Below, piece by piece: positions 1 to 8,654 of a stretch of 39,893 bases of DNA. Where the stretch lies: NCBI GenBank assembly GCA_900554215.1, contig USGG01000010.1:1-39893 (forward strand), in the 5' to 3' direction. The notes under the pieces were generated by a model, which saw only the letters and a program-made list of their open reading frames with translations, was not told the origin of the DNA and did no database searches. Origin of the DNA: an uncultured Megasphaera sp. (lineage in GTDB: Bacteria > Bacillota > Negativicutes > Veillonellales > Megasphaeraceae). The position numbers and the translations under genes were made by a program. How positions within the stretch are numbered: position 1 is the stretch's first letter; the number at the start of each line of letters is the position of its first letter.

Positions 1-54
1 GTGTTAAGCACGCCGCCAGCGTTCGTCCTGAGCCAGGATCAAACTCTCCATGAT
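1..54 (-). rRNA. rrs: 16S ribosomal RNA, 5' end only
   Basis: Read on the minus strand, the first bases contain AGAGTTTGATCCTGGCTCAG followed by GACGAACGCTGGCGGC, the universal start of bacterial 16S rRNA. The motif begins at position 47, which corresponds to E. coli base 8, so the mature 5' end should lie near 54. The gene runs out of the window to the left. Two strong promoters lie upstream at 200-228 and 304-332. Confidence 0.97.
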
Positions 55-149
55 ATGTGAAGAGCTGATTGCTCATTCTTACTTATTATTGGTATTACCT
101 GTTTTGAAATCTTATTGCTAAGACCTCGCACTCTGGCGTATTGTTTCGC

Positions 150-176
150 ATCACATTGTTCAGTTTTCAAAGGCCA
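150..176 (-). promoter_or_regulatory. rRNA leader antitermination-like element
   Basis: On the minus strand the leader carries CTTTGAAAACTGAACAA about 100 bases before the 16S start. This A-rich TTTGAAAACTGAACA sequence is typical of Firmicute rRNA leaders and is taken as the boxA-region of the transcript. The rest of the leader (55-149) shows no gene. Confidence 0.5.
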
Positions 177-199
177 TGCCGTCTCGCGACGACTTGTAT

Positions 200-228
200 A
201 TCTTACCAGACTCATCCGGGCTTGTCAA
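200..228 (-). promoter_or_regulatory. rRNA promoter P2
   Basis: On the minus strand there is TTGACA (228-223), a 17-base spacer, and TAAGAT (205-200). It is the promoter nearer to the 16S gene and would start a leader of about 140 bases. Confidence 0.85.
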
Positions 229-303
229 GCACTTTTTTTGAAGTTCTTTTCAAGCTGCCGGCGCATCCGGCCTGCCGCGGCGTCCTGCCGCAACAGCTTG
301 TTT

Positions 304-332
304 AGTATATCCCCTTTTCAGTCTCTTGTCAA
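304..332 (-). promoter_or_regulatory. rRNA promoter P1
   Basis: On the minus strand there is TTGACA (332-327), a 17-base spacer, and TATACT (309-304). It lies about 100 bases upstream of P2, giving the tandem arrangement usual for rRNA operons. Between P1 and P2 the sequence is GC-rich and could fold. No protein gene is supported anywhere in 55-473. Confidence 0.85.
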
Positions 333-414
333 GAGATTTTTCCTATAAAAATGTATGTTTAGAAAAAACACCCGGGAAGCCCTTCGCCAGTTCTCTTCCT
401 TTAGACGCAGGAAA

Positions 415-452
415 CAAAAAACGCTAAAGAAATCCATTGGATTTCTTTAGCG
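415..452 (-). terminator. Terminator of the flavodoxin gene
   Basis: A perfect 14-base stem, CGCTAAAGAAATCC with GGATTTCTTTAGCG (422-452), has a 3-base loop. On the minus strand it is followed directly by a run of T. It ends transcription of the flavodoxin gene before the rRNA promoters. Confidence 0.9.
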
Positions 453-473
453 AGTCCATACAAACACAAGCGA

Positions 474-917
474 TTAAACTCCAGCGCCCATCAAGCGGTC
501 AAGCGTATTTTCGGCAAAGTCCCGAGCAAAAGCCCGCGCTTTCTGATCACTTTCTTCTTTATTATCCTCCCGTTCCGTCGGCGTGACATAGGTGCCGACG
601 ATTTTGCAGCCCGAAGGAAGGACGTCGATGACCGTGCGCAAAATTTTTGCCGAGTCGTCGGAGAAGGGGCCGCTCTGCACGGTGACAAATACTGCAACGT
701 TTTTATTGTTTAAGTGTTCCAAAGCCTGCACAGCGCCGGCATCTACGGCGTCGCCGTCAGCCCAACAGCCCAAAAAAACGCAGTCGTAGGAATTGATATC
801 GGCCGGCATTTCTTCAACGGGCAGACACGGCGTACCTTCCGGCAGTCCGCTTACGACATGTTCGGCAATTTTTTTCGTTCTTCCTGTATGAGACGAGTAT
901 AATACGATAGATTTCAT
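474..917 (-). CDS. Flavodoxin family protein
   Basis: A 147-residue single-domain flavodoxin, the usual length of short-chain flavodoxins. The N-terminus MKSIVLYSSHTGRTKKIA contains the FMN phosphate-binding loop S-S-H-T-G-R-T directly after the first beta strand. A second hydrophobic strand (CVFLGCWADGD) precedes the loop that would pack against the flavin, and VFVTVQSGPF is the next strand. Family members carry FMN and shuttle low-potential electrons in the cytoplasm; the partner is not visible here. The reading frame stays open 20 codons further upstream. ATG 917 is chosen because a GGGAAG ribosome site lies about 10 bases before it and the Rossmann strand starts immediately. It has its own strong promoter (987-1015) and terminator, so it is monocistronic. 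Some gut flavodoxins with a similar FLGxW motif serve reductases, but nothing here shows that. Confidence 0.88.
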   Translation of the reverse strand: MKSIVLYSSHTGRTKKIAEHVVSGLPEGTPCLPVEEMPADINSYDCVFLGCWADGDAVDAGAVQALEHLNNKNVAVFVTVQSGPFSDDSAKILRTVIDVLPSGCKIVGTYVTPTEREDNKEESDQKARAFARDFAENTLDRLMGAGV

Positions 918-986
918 GATGTGATCACTTCCCTCTTCTTTCTTAATACGTTCCGCAAAATGATAATGAAATATCATCTTGCCTAA

Positions 987-1015
987 AGTATATTATTGAG
1001 GTGTTCTTTTGTCAA
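987..1015 (-). promoter_or_regulatory. Flavodoxin promoter
   Basis: On the minus strand there is TTGACA (1015-1010), a 17-base spacer, and TATACT (992-987), about 70 bases before the flavodoxin start codon. It is close to sigma-70 consensus, so high expression is likely. Confidence 0.85.
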
Positions 1016-1070
1016 TATATCTCACCACGTTTTACTCATACATTTTTTGCCAGCTCATAAAGAAAAAAAT

Positions 1071-2225
1071 TCACAACAGGAATTCCTTGCCATTCTTTTC
1101 ATTCATGATCTCTACAGCCACCATAGCCATCGCTTTTGCCCCTACTAAGGCCTGCATTTTTCCCAGCTCGCCGCCTGCAGCCGCGGCGAATTTTTCCGTA
1201 TGAGCTGCCGCGTCATAGCAAATGCAGATCTCCGGCTGACAAGCCCGCGTGACCTGGCTCACGTTGCCTACGTCGCTGGAACCGTCAGCATAATCGTCGT
1301 CTTTTACGTCGAAGGGTTCATGAAGAGCATTAAAGGCTTCGGCAAAATATACGCTCATTTTGGCGTCCTGTATCATATTTTTGTACAGCGGCTCATAATG
1401 AACCATCGAGACCTCCGTTCCGTGCGCTTGAGCAACAGATTGGGCCAGCTTGCGAATCTGCGGCAGCATGACCGTTTCTAAATACTGCGCGTCGAGAGCC
1501 CGTATCGTAGCCCGCATTACCGCCTTACCAGGCACGATATTCGGTGCGACGCCGCCGTCCGTAATGATAGCGCCGATCAGATGGGGTTCCGTCCACGTCT
1601 GTTCCAGGTCTTTCAGCTGCCGATAAAAATCGACGAGGGCATCCAAAGCGTTGATCCCCTCATATTCCCTGTCGGCAATATGGGCAGCCTTGCCCACAAA
1701 GGTAAATTCCATAGGATGAGAGGCATACGATGTGCCGCCGATGCTGGTCGTATCGGCGCAGGGATGAAGAATAACGGCAGCATCCAGTTCATCAAACACG
1801 CCCTGGTCACTCATATACACCTTGCTGCCTGCCGTTTCTTCAGCAGGACAGCCGTATACATGGACCGTCGCGCCGGCGCTGCAGACAGCCGCAAAGGCCA
1901 GGGCCGCACCGACGCTCATGGCTGCGATCAGATTGTGCCCGCATCCATGGCCAATCTCCGGAAGGGCATCGTACTCCGCTAAAAATCCCATGTGAAACGG
2001 CCCGTCTCCCCACGAAGCATGAAAGGCCGTCGGGAATGCTTCGGGCACGACGTCTTCCACCGTAAAGCCGGCGTTGCGCAATACCTTCCGCAAATAAGAT
2101 GACGCTAAGTATTCGCTGCCGCCCAACTCGGGATGGGCGTGTATGTAGTCGGCAATTTCATAAATTAAGGGCTGCAGCTCGTCGACCTTTCGGCAAGCCA
2201 ATTCTTTCAACTTCTGCTTATCCAT
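1071..2225 (-). CDS. M20 family amidohydrolase / aminoacyl peptidase (AbgB or PM20D2-like)
   Basis: A 384-residue zinc-type amidohydrolase of the M20 family. The early segment YIHAHPELGG is the classic M20D start. EYDALPEIGHGCGHN carries the metal-binding H-x-C-G-H motif. The dimerisation domain begins near GKAAHIADREYEGINAL, and VAPNIVPGKAVMRATIRA is the end of that domain. Members remove acyl, p-aminobenzoyl or aminoacyl groups from amino acids or short peptides. ATG 2225 is chosen because GGGAGA lies just before it; the frame is open further upstream inside the preceding gene. It is the last gene of the opp operon, 19 bases after the LD-carboxypeptidase gene, so its substrate is probably a product of imported peptides. 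Exact specificity cannot be read from sequence. No clear terminator follows it. Confidence 0.85.
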   Translation of the reverse strand: MDKQKLKELACRKVDELQPLIYEIADYIHAHPELGGSEYLASSYLRKVLRNAGFTVEDVVPEAFPTAFHASWGDGPFHMGFLAEYDALPEIGHGCGHNLIAAMSVGAALAFAAVCSAGATVHVYGCPAEETAGSKVYMSDQGVFDELDAAVILHPCADTTSIGGTSYASHPMEFTFVGKAAHIADREYEGINALDALVDFYRQLKDLEQTWTEPHLIGAIITDGGVAPNIVPGKAVMRATIRALDAQYLETVMLPQIRKLAQSVAQAHGTEVSMVHYEPLYKNMIQDAKMSVYFAEAFNALHEPFDVKDDDYADGSSDVGNVSQVTRACQPEICICYDAAAHTEKFAAAAGGELGKMQALVGAKAMAMVAVEIMNEKNGKEFLL

Positions 2226-2244
2226 ATCTATCTCCCTTTCTGCC

Positions 2245-3180
2245 TCAGAATATCGGTGCAGTAATAGCCAATTCCGCTCCGTCTGCCGTACTGCACAGCC
2301 GGGCCGTCGCGCCGAAGGGAAGCCAGGCGTTATGCCGGCCATGACCTGCAGGAAAGCCCCAAAGGGCCGGCTTTCCCCAGCGTTCAGCATATTGGAATAC
2401 GACTTCCTTTACGGTGAACTCATACTCGCTCTTCTGCGTCGGCTCACAGTGGGCAAAATCGCCGAAGACAAAGGCCGCCGCCCGCTCGGGCAAGCCCGAC
2501 TGCTCAAATTGGCACAGCATCCGGTCCAGGGCATAGGCGTCTTCACCGATTTCTTCCAGCAGCACGACGGCGTCCGTGCCGTCCAGCTCATACGGCGTCC
2601 CCGTCAGGACCGACAGGAGCATCATGTTACCGCCGCACAAGGAGCCGGAAACGCAGCCCGGTACGATAGACTCCAGCACAGTTCCTTCGGGAAGGGAAAG
2701 GGGCCGCGCCGAAAAGGGCGACTGCAATCCCTGGGCAAACTGCTCCCGCGTATAATCCGACGCCGTATGGCCCAAGGACATGGCCATGGCGCAGTGGACC
2801 GTCGCCATGCGGCAGCGCTGCTGAAACGCCGTGTGCAGGGCCGTAATGTCGCTGAACCCCATAAATAATTTAGGATGGGCCGCAATGAAATCATAATCCA
2901 GAAGCGGCAGCAGCCGGGCCGCCCCATATCCGCCGCGCAGGCAGAGCACGGCGGACACGCCGTCGTCGCCGAAGGCTTCGTGAATATCCTGCGCCCGCAG
3001 CTCATCCGTACCGGCCAAGTAGCCCCAATGCGCGCCGACAGACTGTCCCAGCTTGACGTCATAGCCTAAGGATCGTATGAAATCGACGCCTTCCTGCAAA
3101 TCGTCGTCCGCCAGGGCAGCCGACGGCGCTACGATGGCAATCGTATCGCCTGGCCGCAGCGGTTTTGGAAAAGTATACAT
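2245..3180 (-). CDS. LD-carboxypeptidase, peptidase family S66 (LdcA/MccF-like)
   Basis: A 311-residue S66 serine peptidase, the usual size. The N-terminus LRPGDTIAIVAPS is the family signature. The nucleophile serine lies in FMGFSDITALH. The C-terminal domain supplies the Glu (VVLLEEIGEDAYALDRML) and the His (GFPAGHGRHN) of the Ser-His-Glu triad. CLRGGYGAARLL precedes the nucleophile as in LdcA. Family members cut the L-D bond of the murein tetrapeptide in the cytoplasm during cell-wall recycling, or inactivate microcin C-like compounds (MccF). Its place behind a peptide ABC transporter favours recycling, much as ykfA sits behind dpp in Bacillus. Two ATGs are possible: 3189 overlaps the oppA stop, while 3180 has AAAGG about 8-9 bases upstream and is preferred. 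Confidence 0.88.
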   Translation of the reverse strand: MYTFPKPLRPGDTIAIVAPSAALADDDLQEGVDFIRSLGYDVKLGQSVGAHWGYLAGTDELRAQDIHEAFGDDGVSAVLCLRGGYGAARLLPLLDYDFIAAHPKLFMGFSDITALHTAFQQRCRMATVHCAMAMSLGHTASDYTREQFAQGLQSPFSARPLSLPEGTVLESIVPGCVSGSLCGGNMMLLSVLTGTPYELDGTDAVVLLEEIGEDAYALDRMLCQFEQSGLPERAAAFVFGDFAHCEPTQKSEYEFTVKEVVFQYAERWGKPALWGFPAGHGRHNAWLPFGATARLCSTADGAELAITAPIF

Positions 3181-3185
3181 GCAGT

Positions 3186-4778
3186 TCATCCTTTCTGATC
3201 TTCTAAGTAGGCCCGTTTAAAATCGACGACGCCCAAAGGCGACCAATGATAGCCCTTGACATAGGGCTGTACGACGTAGGGCTGCGTCGTATAGTAAATC
3301 GGGATGATGACGCAGTCGTCGAACAAAATTTGTTCGGCTTCATGCATATACTGCCGGCGCAGCGCCGGGTCGTTGGTCTCCTTAGCCGCCTGTACCAGAT
3401 TACTATATATAACATTATAATAGCAGGCGTCGTTATCCCTATCTGCAAACACGTCTAAAAACGTCATCGGGTCGACGTAGTCGGCAATCCACGACGCCCG
3501 GGCAATTTGGTAATCGCCTTGGCTGCGCGTCGCCAGGAACACCTTTGATTCCTGATTTGCCAAAAAGACGTCAGCTCCCAGCGCGTCCTTCCACATGGAC
3601 TGCATCGCTTCGGCGATGGCCTTGTGCATTTCATTCGTATTGAATAAAATCGTCACCTCCGGCAGCGGATGGCTTTCGTCATATCCGGCAGCCTTCAGAT
3701 AGGCCCTGGCGGCCGCCTCGTCTTCAACGGCTAAATCGCCGCCTTCTTCACGAAAATCACGGCCCGTTTCTTCGTCGGCAATTCCCGGCGGCACCCAGGC
3801 GTAGGCCGCTTCCTTCTGAGCCCGCACGACATGGCGCACCAGCTCTTCCCGCCGCACGGCCGCCGCAAAGGCCCGGCGGACGTTCACGTCGTCAAAGGGC
3901 GGCTTCTGCACATTGAATACATAGTAATACGAGCCAAGGTACGGCGCAATTTTATACAGCCCCAACGATTCCAATCGTTCCTGTTCCGACGGCGGCGGCT
4001 CGACGGTCATATTGGCCTGCCCGCTTTCTACCAGCGTGAGGCGCGTAGCCTGGGAATCGCTGATCGGAAATTCGAGGCGGTCTAAAACGACGGCGCAGGC
4101 GTCCCAATAGGCGTCGTTTTTCACCATATCAATTTGGCTGGAATGATTCCAGGCCGTAATCTTATAGGGCCCGCTGCACACCATCGTCTCCGCGTCGGCC
4201 GCCCATGTATCAGGCCGGGCTTCGACGACGTGCTTCGGCACGGGGTAATAACAGTGGAAAGCCGTTAAATTGAGAAAATAAGCCGTCGGGTTCGTCAGAC
4301 GCACCTGCAGTGTCTTATCATCCAAGGCAGTGACGCCCACTTCGTCAGCTCGGGCCTGACGTTTAAAATACGCTTCGGCCTTATCAATGCAGAACATCAT
4401 GTAGGCGTTTTCCGAAGCGACGTCCGGATTCAGCACCCGCTTCCACGAGTATTCAATATCCTGAGCTGTAATCGGCGTGCCGTCGCTCCAGCAGATACCG
4501 TCGCGCAGATAAAACGTATACACCCGGCCGTCCGGTGAAATATGCCACGAAGCGGCCAAGGCCGGCTGCGGCACGTCATGGCCGTCTAAGCGGGTCAGCC
4601 CCTCGAAAATTTGCAGTTCCACGTTGCTCTCCGGCAGGGCTGTCGTCATCGCCGGGTCCAGGCGCGACGGCTCGGCTTCCAGCACATAGCTCACCGTATC
4701 GGGACGAGGCGCAGCCCCGCAGCCCCAGCAGGCCAACAACAGCAGCCCCAAGCCGATCATCGCCAATATCCGTTTCAT
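3186..4778 (-). CDS. oppA: Peptide ABC transporter substrate-binding lipoprotein (OppA-like)
   Basis: A 530-residue SBP family 5 protein. It begins with a lipoprotein signal peptide: KR, a hydrophobic run, then LLLLAC, with the lipidated Cys most likely in LLAC. The mature part has the family landmarks EPSRLDPAMTT, IFEGLTRLDG, YTFYLRDGICWSDGTPITA and the conserved FNVQKPPFDDVNVRRAFA. It would capture peptides outside the inner membrane and deliver them to OppBC. The start is one of two adjacent ATGs (4781 and 4778). GGAGG lies about 7 bases before 4778, so that one is chosen. The first ATG overlaps the oppF stop, showing translational coupling. Placing oppA last, after oppF, differs from the E. 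coli oppABCDF order. Ligand could be general peptides or murein peptides. Confidence 0.9.
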   Translation of the reverse strand: MKRILAMIGLGLLLLACWGCGAAPRPDTVSYVLEAEPSRLDPAMTTALPESNVELQIFEGLTRLDGHDVPQPALAASWHISPDGRVYTFYLRDGICWSDGTPITAQDIEYSWKRVLNPDVASENAYMMFCIDKAEAYFKRQARADEVGVTALDDKTLQVRLTNPTAYFLNLTAFHCYYPVPKHVVEARPDTWAADAETMVCSGPYKITAWNHSSQIDMVKNDAYWDACAVVLDRLEFPISDSQATRLTLVESGQANMTVEPPPSEQERLESLGLYKIAPYLGSYYYVFNVQKPPFDDVNVRRAFAAAVRREELVRHVVRAQKEAAYAWVPPGIADEETGRDFREEGGDLAVEDEAAARAYLKAAGYDESHPLPEVTILFNTNEMHKAIAEAMQSMWKDALGADVFLANQESKVFLATRSQGDYQIARASWIADYVDPMTFLDVFADRDNDACYYNVIYSNLVQAAKETNDPALRRQYMHEAEQILFDDCVIIPIYYTTQPYVVQPYVKGYHWSPLGVVDFKRAYLEDQKG

Positions 4779-5746
4779 CATAGCCCCTCCTCCGCCACAA
4801 CGTGGCAGGCGACGTACCGCTCCGGCCGCACCTTCCGCCACAGGGGCTCTTCCCGACGGCACTGTTCCGACGCATAGGGACAGCGCGGATGAAACACGCA
4901 GCCCGACGGCACGTCGAAGGGCCCGGGAATTTCCCCTTCGACGACGACGCGCCGTTTTTGTCCCGGGTCGGGACGCGGCACAGCGGAAATCAGCAGCTTC
5001 GTATAGGGATGAAGGGGCCGGTGAAATACGTCGCCGCCTGGTCCCAGCTCGACGAGACGGCCTAAATACATGACGCCAATACGGCGGCTAACGTGATGCA
5101 CCATAGCCAAATCATGGGAAATAAACAAATAGGCTAAGCCCAGCTCCTGCTGCAGCCGCTTCAGCATATTGACGATCTGCACCTGCACGGACACGTCTAG
5201 GGCCGAAATGGGCTCGTCGCAGAACACGCATTCCGGCTTCAAAGCCAGGGCGCGGGCAATGCCGACGCGCTGCCGCTGGCCGCCGCTGAATTCATGAGGA
5301 TAGCGCTGGGCCGCTTCGGCCCGCAAGTCAACCATCTCCAAGAGAGCCTCTACGTTCTTCCGCCGTTCCTCCGCCGTGGGGCAAAGGCCGTAGTTCCGCA
5401 GGGGTTCACTGATAATGTCGCCGACGGTCATACGAGGGTCCAGGGACGAATAGGGGTCCTGAAAAATCATCTGGACACAGCGCCGGTACGCTTTGGCCAC
5501 ATCGGCCTCTGCCGTATCCTGTCCCTTATACAGCACCTGGCCGCCCGTCTTTTCGTACAGTCCCAGCACGGTGCGGGCAAAGGTCGATTTACCGCAGCCC
5601 GATTCTCCGACTAAGCCGACGGTCTCGCCCGGCCGTATAGCCAGAGATACGTCGCGAACGGCCGTCACTACCTTATTCGGCCGTCCCAGCCAGTCCCGGC
5701 CTGCGACGAATTGCTTCGTAATATGAACAGCCTCAATCAGATTCAC
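4778..5746 (-). CDS. oppF: Peptide ABC transporter ATP-binding protein (OppF-like)
   Basis: A 322-residue ABC ATPase. It shows Walker A GESGCGKST, Q-loop FQDPYSSLDPRM, signature FSGGQRQRVGIARAL, Walker B CVFCDEPISALD and the H-loop FISHDLAMV. The C-terminal oligopeptide/dipeptide domain has four cysteines in GCVFHPRCPYASEQC and ACHV, a pattern that in related DppD/OppF proteins binds an iron-sulfur cluster. It pairs with OppD to power OppBC. The GTG start at 5746 is chosen because AAGGAGG lies 7 bases upstream and the next residues, NLIEAVHITKQF, begin the ABC fold. It overlaps the end of oppD by 14 bases. Confidence 0.92.
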   Translation of the reverse strand: MNLIEAVHITKQFVAGRDWLGRPNKVVTAVRDVSLAIRPGETVGLVGESGCGKSTFARTVLGLYEKTGGQVLYKGQDTAEADVAKAYRRCVQMIFQDPYSSLDPRMTVGDIISEPLRNYGLCPTAEERRKNVEALLEMVDLRAEAAQRYPHEFSGGQRQRVGIARALALKPECVFCDEPISALDVSVQVQIVNMLKRLQQELGLAYLFISHDLAMVHHVSRRIGVMYLGRLVELGPGGDVFHRPLHPYTKLLISAVPRPDPGQKRRVVVEGEIPGPFDVPSGCVFHPRCPYASEQCRREEPLWRKVRPERYVACHVVAEEGL

Positions 5747-6728
5747 AGCCCTTCCTCCTTTCCGGGCACAGGAGCCAGCACGCCGCGCGATGGCCGCCGC
5801 CCAGCTCATACGGCGGCGGCAGACTATGCGTGCAGACGCGCATGGCTCGCGAGCAGCGGCGATAAAAGCGGCAGCCCTCCGGCATATGGAACAAATCGGG
5901 AGCCTGGCCGTCGATGCCCGTCAGGTCCTTGTCCGGCCGGGACGGGTCCGGCAGCGACGCCAGCAGCCCCTGCGTATACGGATGGGCGGGCCGATAAAAG
6001 ATATCTTCTACGGCCCCCTCTTCGACGACGCAGCCGGCGTACATGACATACACGCGCCGGCACATCTGAGCGATGACGCCGAGGTTGTGGGAAATGAGGA
6101 CGACGGCCATGCCCAGCCGCTTCTGCAGCTTCTGAATCAGCGCCAATACCTGCGCTTCCGTCGTCACGTCGAGAGCCGTCGTCGGCTCGTCGGCAAAGAG
6201 CAGCCGCGGCTCGCCGGCCAAGGCCATGGCGATGAGGCAGCGCTGGCGCATGCCGCCGGACAGCTCGTGAGGATATTGGCCCAGCCGTTTTTCCGGATTT
6301 GTAATCCCTACGGCTTGCAGCAGCGCCAGGGCCCGTTCATCCCGTTCCCTCCGGCTGTTGAATTTCGCCGCATCCAGGCCTTCGCGAATCTGGCTGCCTA
6401 TCGTCAGCACCGGATTCAGCGAGGTCATGGGATCCTGGAATACCATGGCCATCTGCCGGCCCCGCAGCGCGTTCATCTCTTTCTCGCGCAAGGGCAGTAT
6501 GTCCCGGCCGTCCCAGTAAATATGGCCGTTCGTATACATCGCCGTTTCCTCCGGCAGCAACTTCATCGCCGACTGGGCCGTAATGGATTTGCCGCAGCCC
6601 GATTCGCCGACGATGCCCACGGTCTCACCGGGATATACCTGCCACGATACGTCGTGCAGCCCTTCGAGGACGCCGCGGTACGTGCGGAACGACACGGACA
6701 GCCTATCGATTTCTAATAACGGCTTCAT
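5733..6728 (-). CDS. oppD: Peptide ABC transporter ATP-binding protein (OppD-like)
   Basis: A 331-residue ABC ATPase, partner of OppF. It shows Walker A GESGCGKS, Q-loop FQDPMTSLNPVLTIGSQ, signature LSGGMRQRCLIAMAL, Walker B LLFADEPTTALDVT and H-loop LISHNLGVI. The C-terminal domain has the cysteines GCRFYRRC, RVC and ACWL typical of OppD/DppD. The ATG at 6728 overlaps the oppC stop in the ATGA arrangement, and AAGGAGG lies 7 bases before it. The frame is open for another 100 codons upstream inside oppC, but that stretch does not resemble protein of this family. It is transcribed with the rest of the opp operon. Confidence 0.92.
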   Translation of the reverse strand: MKPLLEIDRLSVSFRTYRGVLEGLHDVSWQVYPGETVGIVGESGCGKSITAQSAMKLLPEETAMYTNGHIYWDGRDILPLREKEMNALRGRQMAMVFQDPMTSLNPVLTIGSQIREGLDAAKFNSRRERDERALALLQAVGITNPEKRLGQYPHELSGGMRQRCLIAMALAGEPRLLFADEPTTALDVTTEAQVLALIQKLQKRLGMAVVLISHNLGVIAQMCRRVYVMYAGCVVEEGAVEDIFYRPAHPYTQGLLASLPDPSRPDKDLTGIDGQAPDLFHMPEGCRFYRRCSRAMRVCTHSLPPPYELGGGHRAACWLLCPERRKGCESD

Positions 6729-7639
6729 CGGCTTCCCTCCTTCTGATTCTGCGGGTCCAAGGCGTCGCGCAGGCCGTCGCCGAGAAACATGAACCCCAGC
6801 ATGGTCAGGCTCAGAGCCGCCGCCGGAAAGAACAGCTGAAACGGGAAGGATCGCATGCTGTTGATGCCTTCCGAAGCCAGTACGCCCCAGCTGGCCATGG
6901 GCGCTGATACGCCCAATCCGATAAAGCTCAGAAAAGCCTCCGTAAAAATAGCGTCGGGAATGGATAAGGTCAACGTGACGATGATCGGGCCGACGCAGTT
7001 GGGAATCATGTGGCGGCGCAGGATCTGCCACGTCGACGCGCCGCAGGACCGCGCAGCCAGCACGTAATCCTGCTGCTTTAAGCTAAGTATCTGGCCGCGG
7101 ACGATACGAGCCATGTTGAGCCAGTACGATATGCCCAGGGCCAGGTAAATATTGAGCAGGCCCGGACGAAATACTACCATGAGCAGGATGACGTACAGCA
7201 GCATGGGAATCGAATACAAGACGTCGACGATATGCATCATGATCCGTTCCGTCCGGCCGCCGACCAAGCCGGCGACGCCGCCGTACAGTACGCCGATGCA
7301 CACGTTGATCAGGCTGGCAACCAGTCCTATAGACAAGGAAATGCGCGCGCCGTACAGGACGCGGACGAACAAATCCCGTCCCAGTGAGTCGGTTCCGAAC
7401 CAGTGCTCCCGCGACGGCCAGGCATTGGCCATGGCGAAATTCTGCGCGTCGTACGTATACGGCGACAGCCACGGCCCGACGACGGCCAACACGGTCATGA
7501 CGGCGACAATCGCCATGCCCCAGAGGGCCAGACGATTTTTTTTCATCTGCCGCCAGCCCCGCTCGCGCAGCTTCTGCGGCGGAACATAGGGCTCCAGGCG
7601 CGCTTCCGGCCCGATAGGCTCAAATTCACGAGCGTCCAT
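6725..7639 (-). CDS. oppC: Peptide ABC transporter permease (OppC-like)
   Basis: A 304-residue inner-membrane permease. It has an N-terminal cytoplasmic segment, then a first membrane helix (ALWGMAIVAVMTVLAVVGPWL). WFGTDSLGRDLFVRVLYGARISL follows as in all DppC/OppC proteins. The cytoplasmic EAA loop is AARSCGASTWQILRRHMIPN, which contacts the ATPases. About six membrane helices are visible. An ATG at 7645 overlaps the oppB stop, but its ribosome site would be only one base away. ATG 7639 has AAGGGGG at 7 bases and is preferred. It forms the translocation pore with OppB. Confidence 0.9.
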   Translation of the reverse strand: MDAREFEPIGPEARLEPYVPPQKLRERGWRQMKKNRLALWGMAIVAVMTVLAVVGPWLSPYTYDAQNFAMANAWPSREHWFGTDSLGRDLFVRVLYGARISLSIGLVASLINVCIGVLYGGVAGLVGGRTERIMMHIVDVLYSIPMLLYVILLMVVFRPGLLNIYLALGISYWLNMARIVRGQILSLKQQDYVLAARSCGASTWQILRRHMIPNCVGPIIVTLTLSIPDAIFTEAFLSFIGLGVSAPMASWGVLASEGINSMRSFPFQLFFPAAALSLTMLGFMFLGDGLRDALDPQNQKEGSR

Positions 7640-7641
7640 GG

Positions 7642-8574
7642 TCATTCCCCCTTACGCGATTTCAAGGCAATCCGCGGGTCCAGCAGCGGATACACCAGAT
7701 CTACCAATAAATTCATCAGCATGATAAGAAAGCTGTAAAAAATCGTAATCCCCAATATGACCGTATAATCACGGTTATATATGCTGGTAACAAAATGCCG
7801 CCCCAGGCCGGGAATGGCAAACATGGACTCGACGATAAAGCTGCCTGTCAGCAAGTCCGCCGCCAAGGGGCCGATGTAGCTGACAACCGGCAGCAAAGCG
7901 TTGCGCAGGGCGTGGCGGCACAGGAGGGAGTATTTTCCTGCGCCGCGGGAACGGGCCGTACGTATATAGTCCTGTCCCAGCGCGTCAAGCACGCTGGAAC
8001 GGGTCAGGCGCATGACGAAGGCCGTCGGATGAGCCGCCAGGGCCAATGCCGGCAGGATGACGTAGGACGGCCCCTTCCACATCGCCGCCGGCAGCACAGG
8101 CCAGGTAAAGGCGAACAGCTGCACCAGCAGCGCCGCGATAATAAAGCTGGGAACGGATACGCCGAAGGTCGCACCAAGCATCAGGGCGTAATCGAGCCAG
8201 CGGTTCTTGTACCAGGCTGCAGCCAGACCGGCCGCCACGCCGACGCCGACGGCCAGGCACAGGCTGATGCATCCCAAAACGGCCGATACGGGAAAGGTTT
8301 CGGCGATGATGTCGTTCACCGTGCGGCCCGGGTATTTATAAGACGGGCCCAAATCCAATACGGCGGCCCGGCTGACGTAATCGGCATACTGCTTCCAGAG
8401 CGGGTCGTTCAGATGGTATCGGGCTTCGATGTTTTCCATGACGGCCGGCGGCAGCTTCTTTTCCTGTGTAAACGGGCCACCCGGTATGGCGTGCATCAGC
8501 CCGAAGGTAATCGTAATAATAGCCCACAGCACGACGGCAGCGCCGGCTATGCGCTTCAGGAGATATATAATCAT
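7642..8574 (-). CDS. oppB: Peptide ABC transporter permease (OppB-like)
   Basis: A 310-residue permease and the first gene of the operon. The N-terminal MIIYLLKRIAGAAVVLWAII helix and the following GLMHAIPGGPF segment are typical of DppB/OppB. LNDPLWKQYADYV and the EAA loop TARSRGAGKYSLLCRHALRN are conserved. It ends with a helix pair and LVDLVYPLLDPRI. ATG 8574 is chosen because GAAGGAA lies about 7 bases upstream; the open frame further upstream is leader sequence. A consensus promoter lies at 8655-8683. The leader between them holds a short GC hairpin (8620-8634) followed by CCTTTT, which could be a weak attenuator. Confidence 0.92.
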   Translation of the reverse strand: MIIYLLKRIAGAAVVLWAIITITFGLMHAIPGGPFTQEKKLPPAVMENIEARYHLNDPLWKQYADYVSRAAVLDLGPSYKYPGRTVNDIIAETFPVSAVLGCISLCLAVGVGVAAGLAAAWYKNRWLDYALMLGATFGVSVPSFIIAALLVQLFAFTWPVLPAAMWKGPSYVILPALALAAHPTAFVMRLTRSSVLDALGQDYIRTARSRGAGKYSLLCRHALRNALLPVVSYIGPLAADLLTGSFIVESMFAIPGLGRHFVTSIYNRDYTVILGITIFYSFLIMLMNLLVDLVYPLLDPRIALKSRKGE

Positions 8575-8654
8575 GCAGCGTTCCTTCTTTTCAAGTCTTG
8601 TCCTTCCGCAGGAAAAGGCGGCGGCATGCCCGCCTGTCGCCATGCGGTGTCTTT

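Noticed and set aside
115..348. Open frame on the plus strand over the rRNA promoter region
   Set aside because: It overlaps the rRNA leader and both promoters, has no ribosome site and no protein character.
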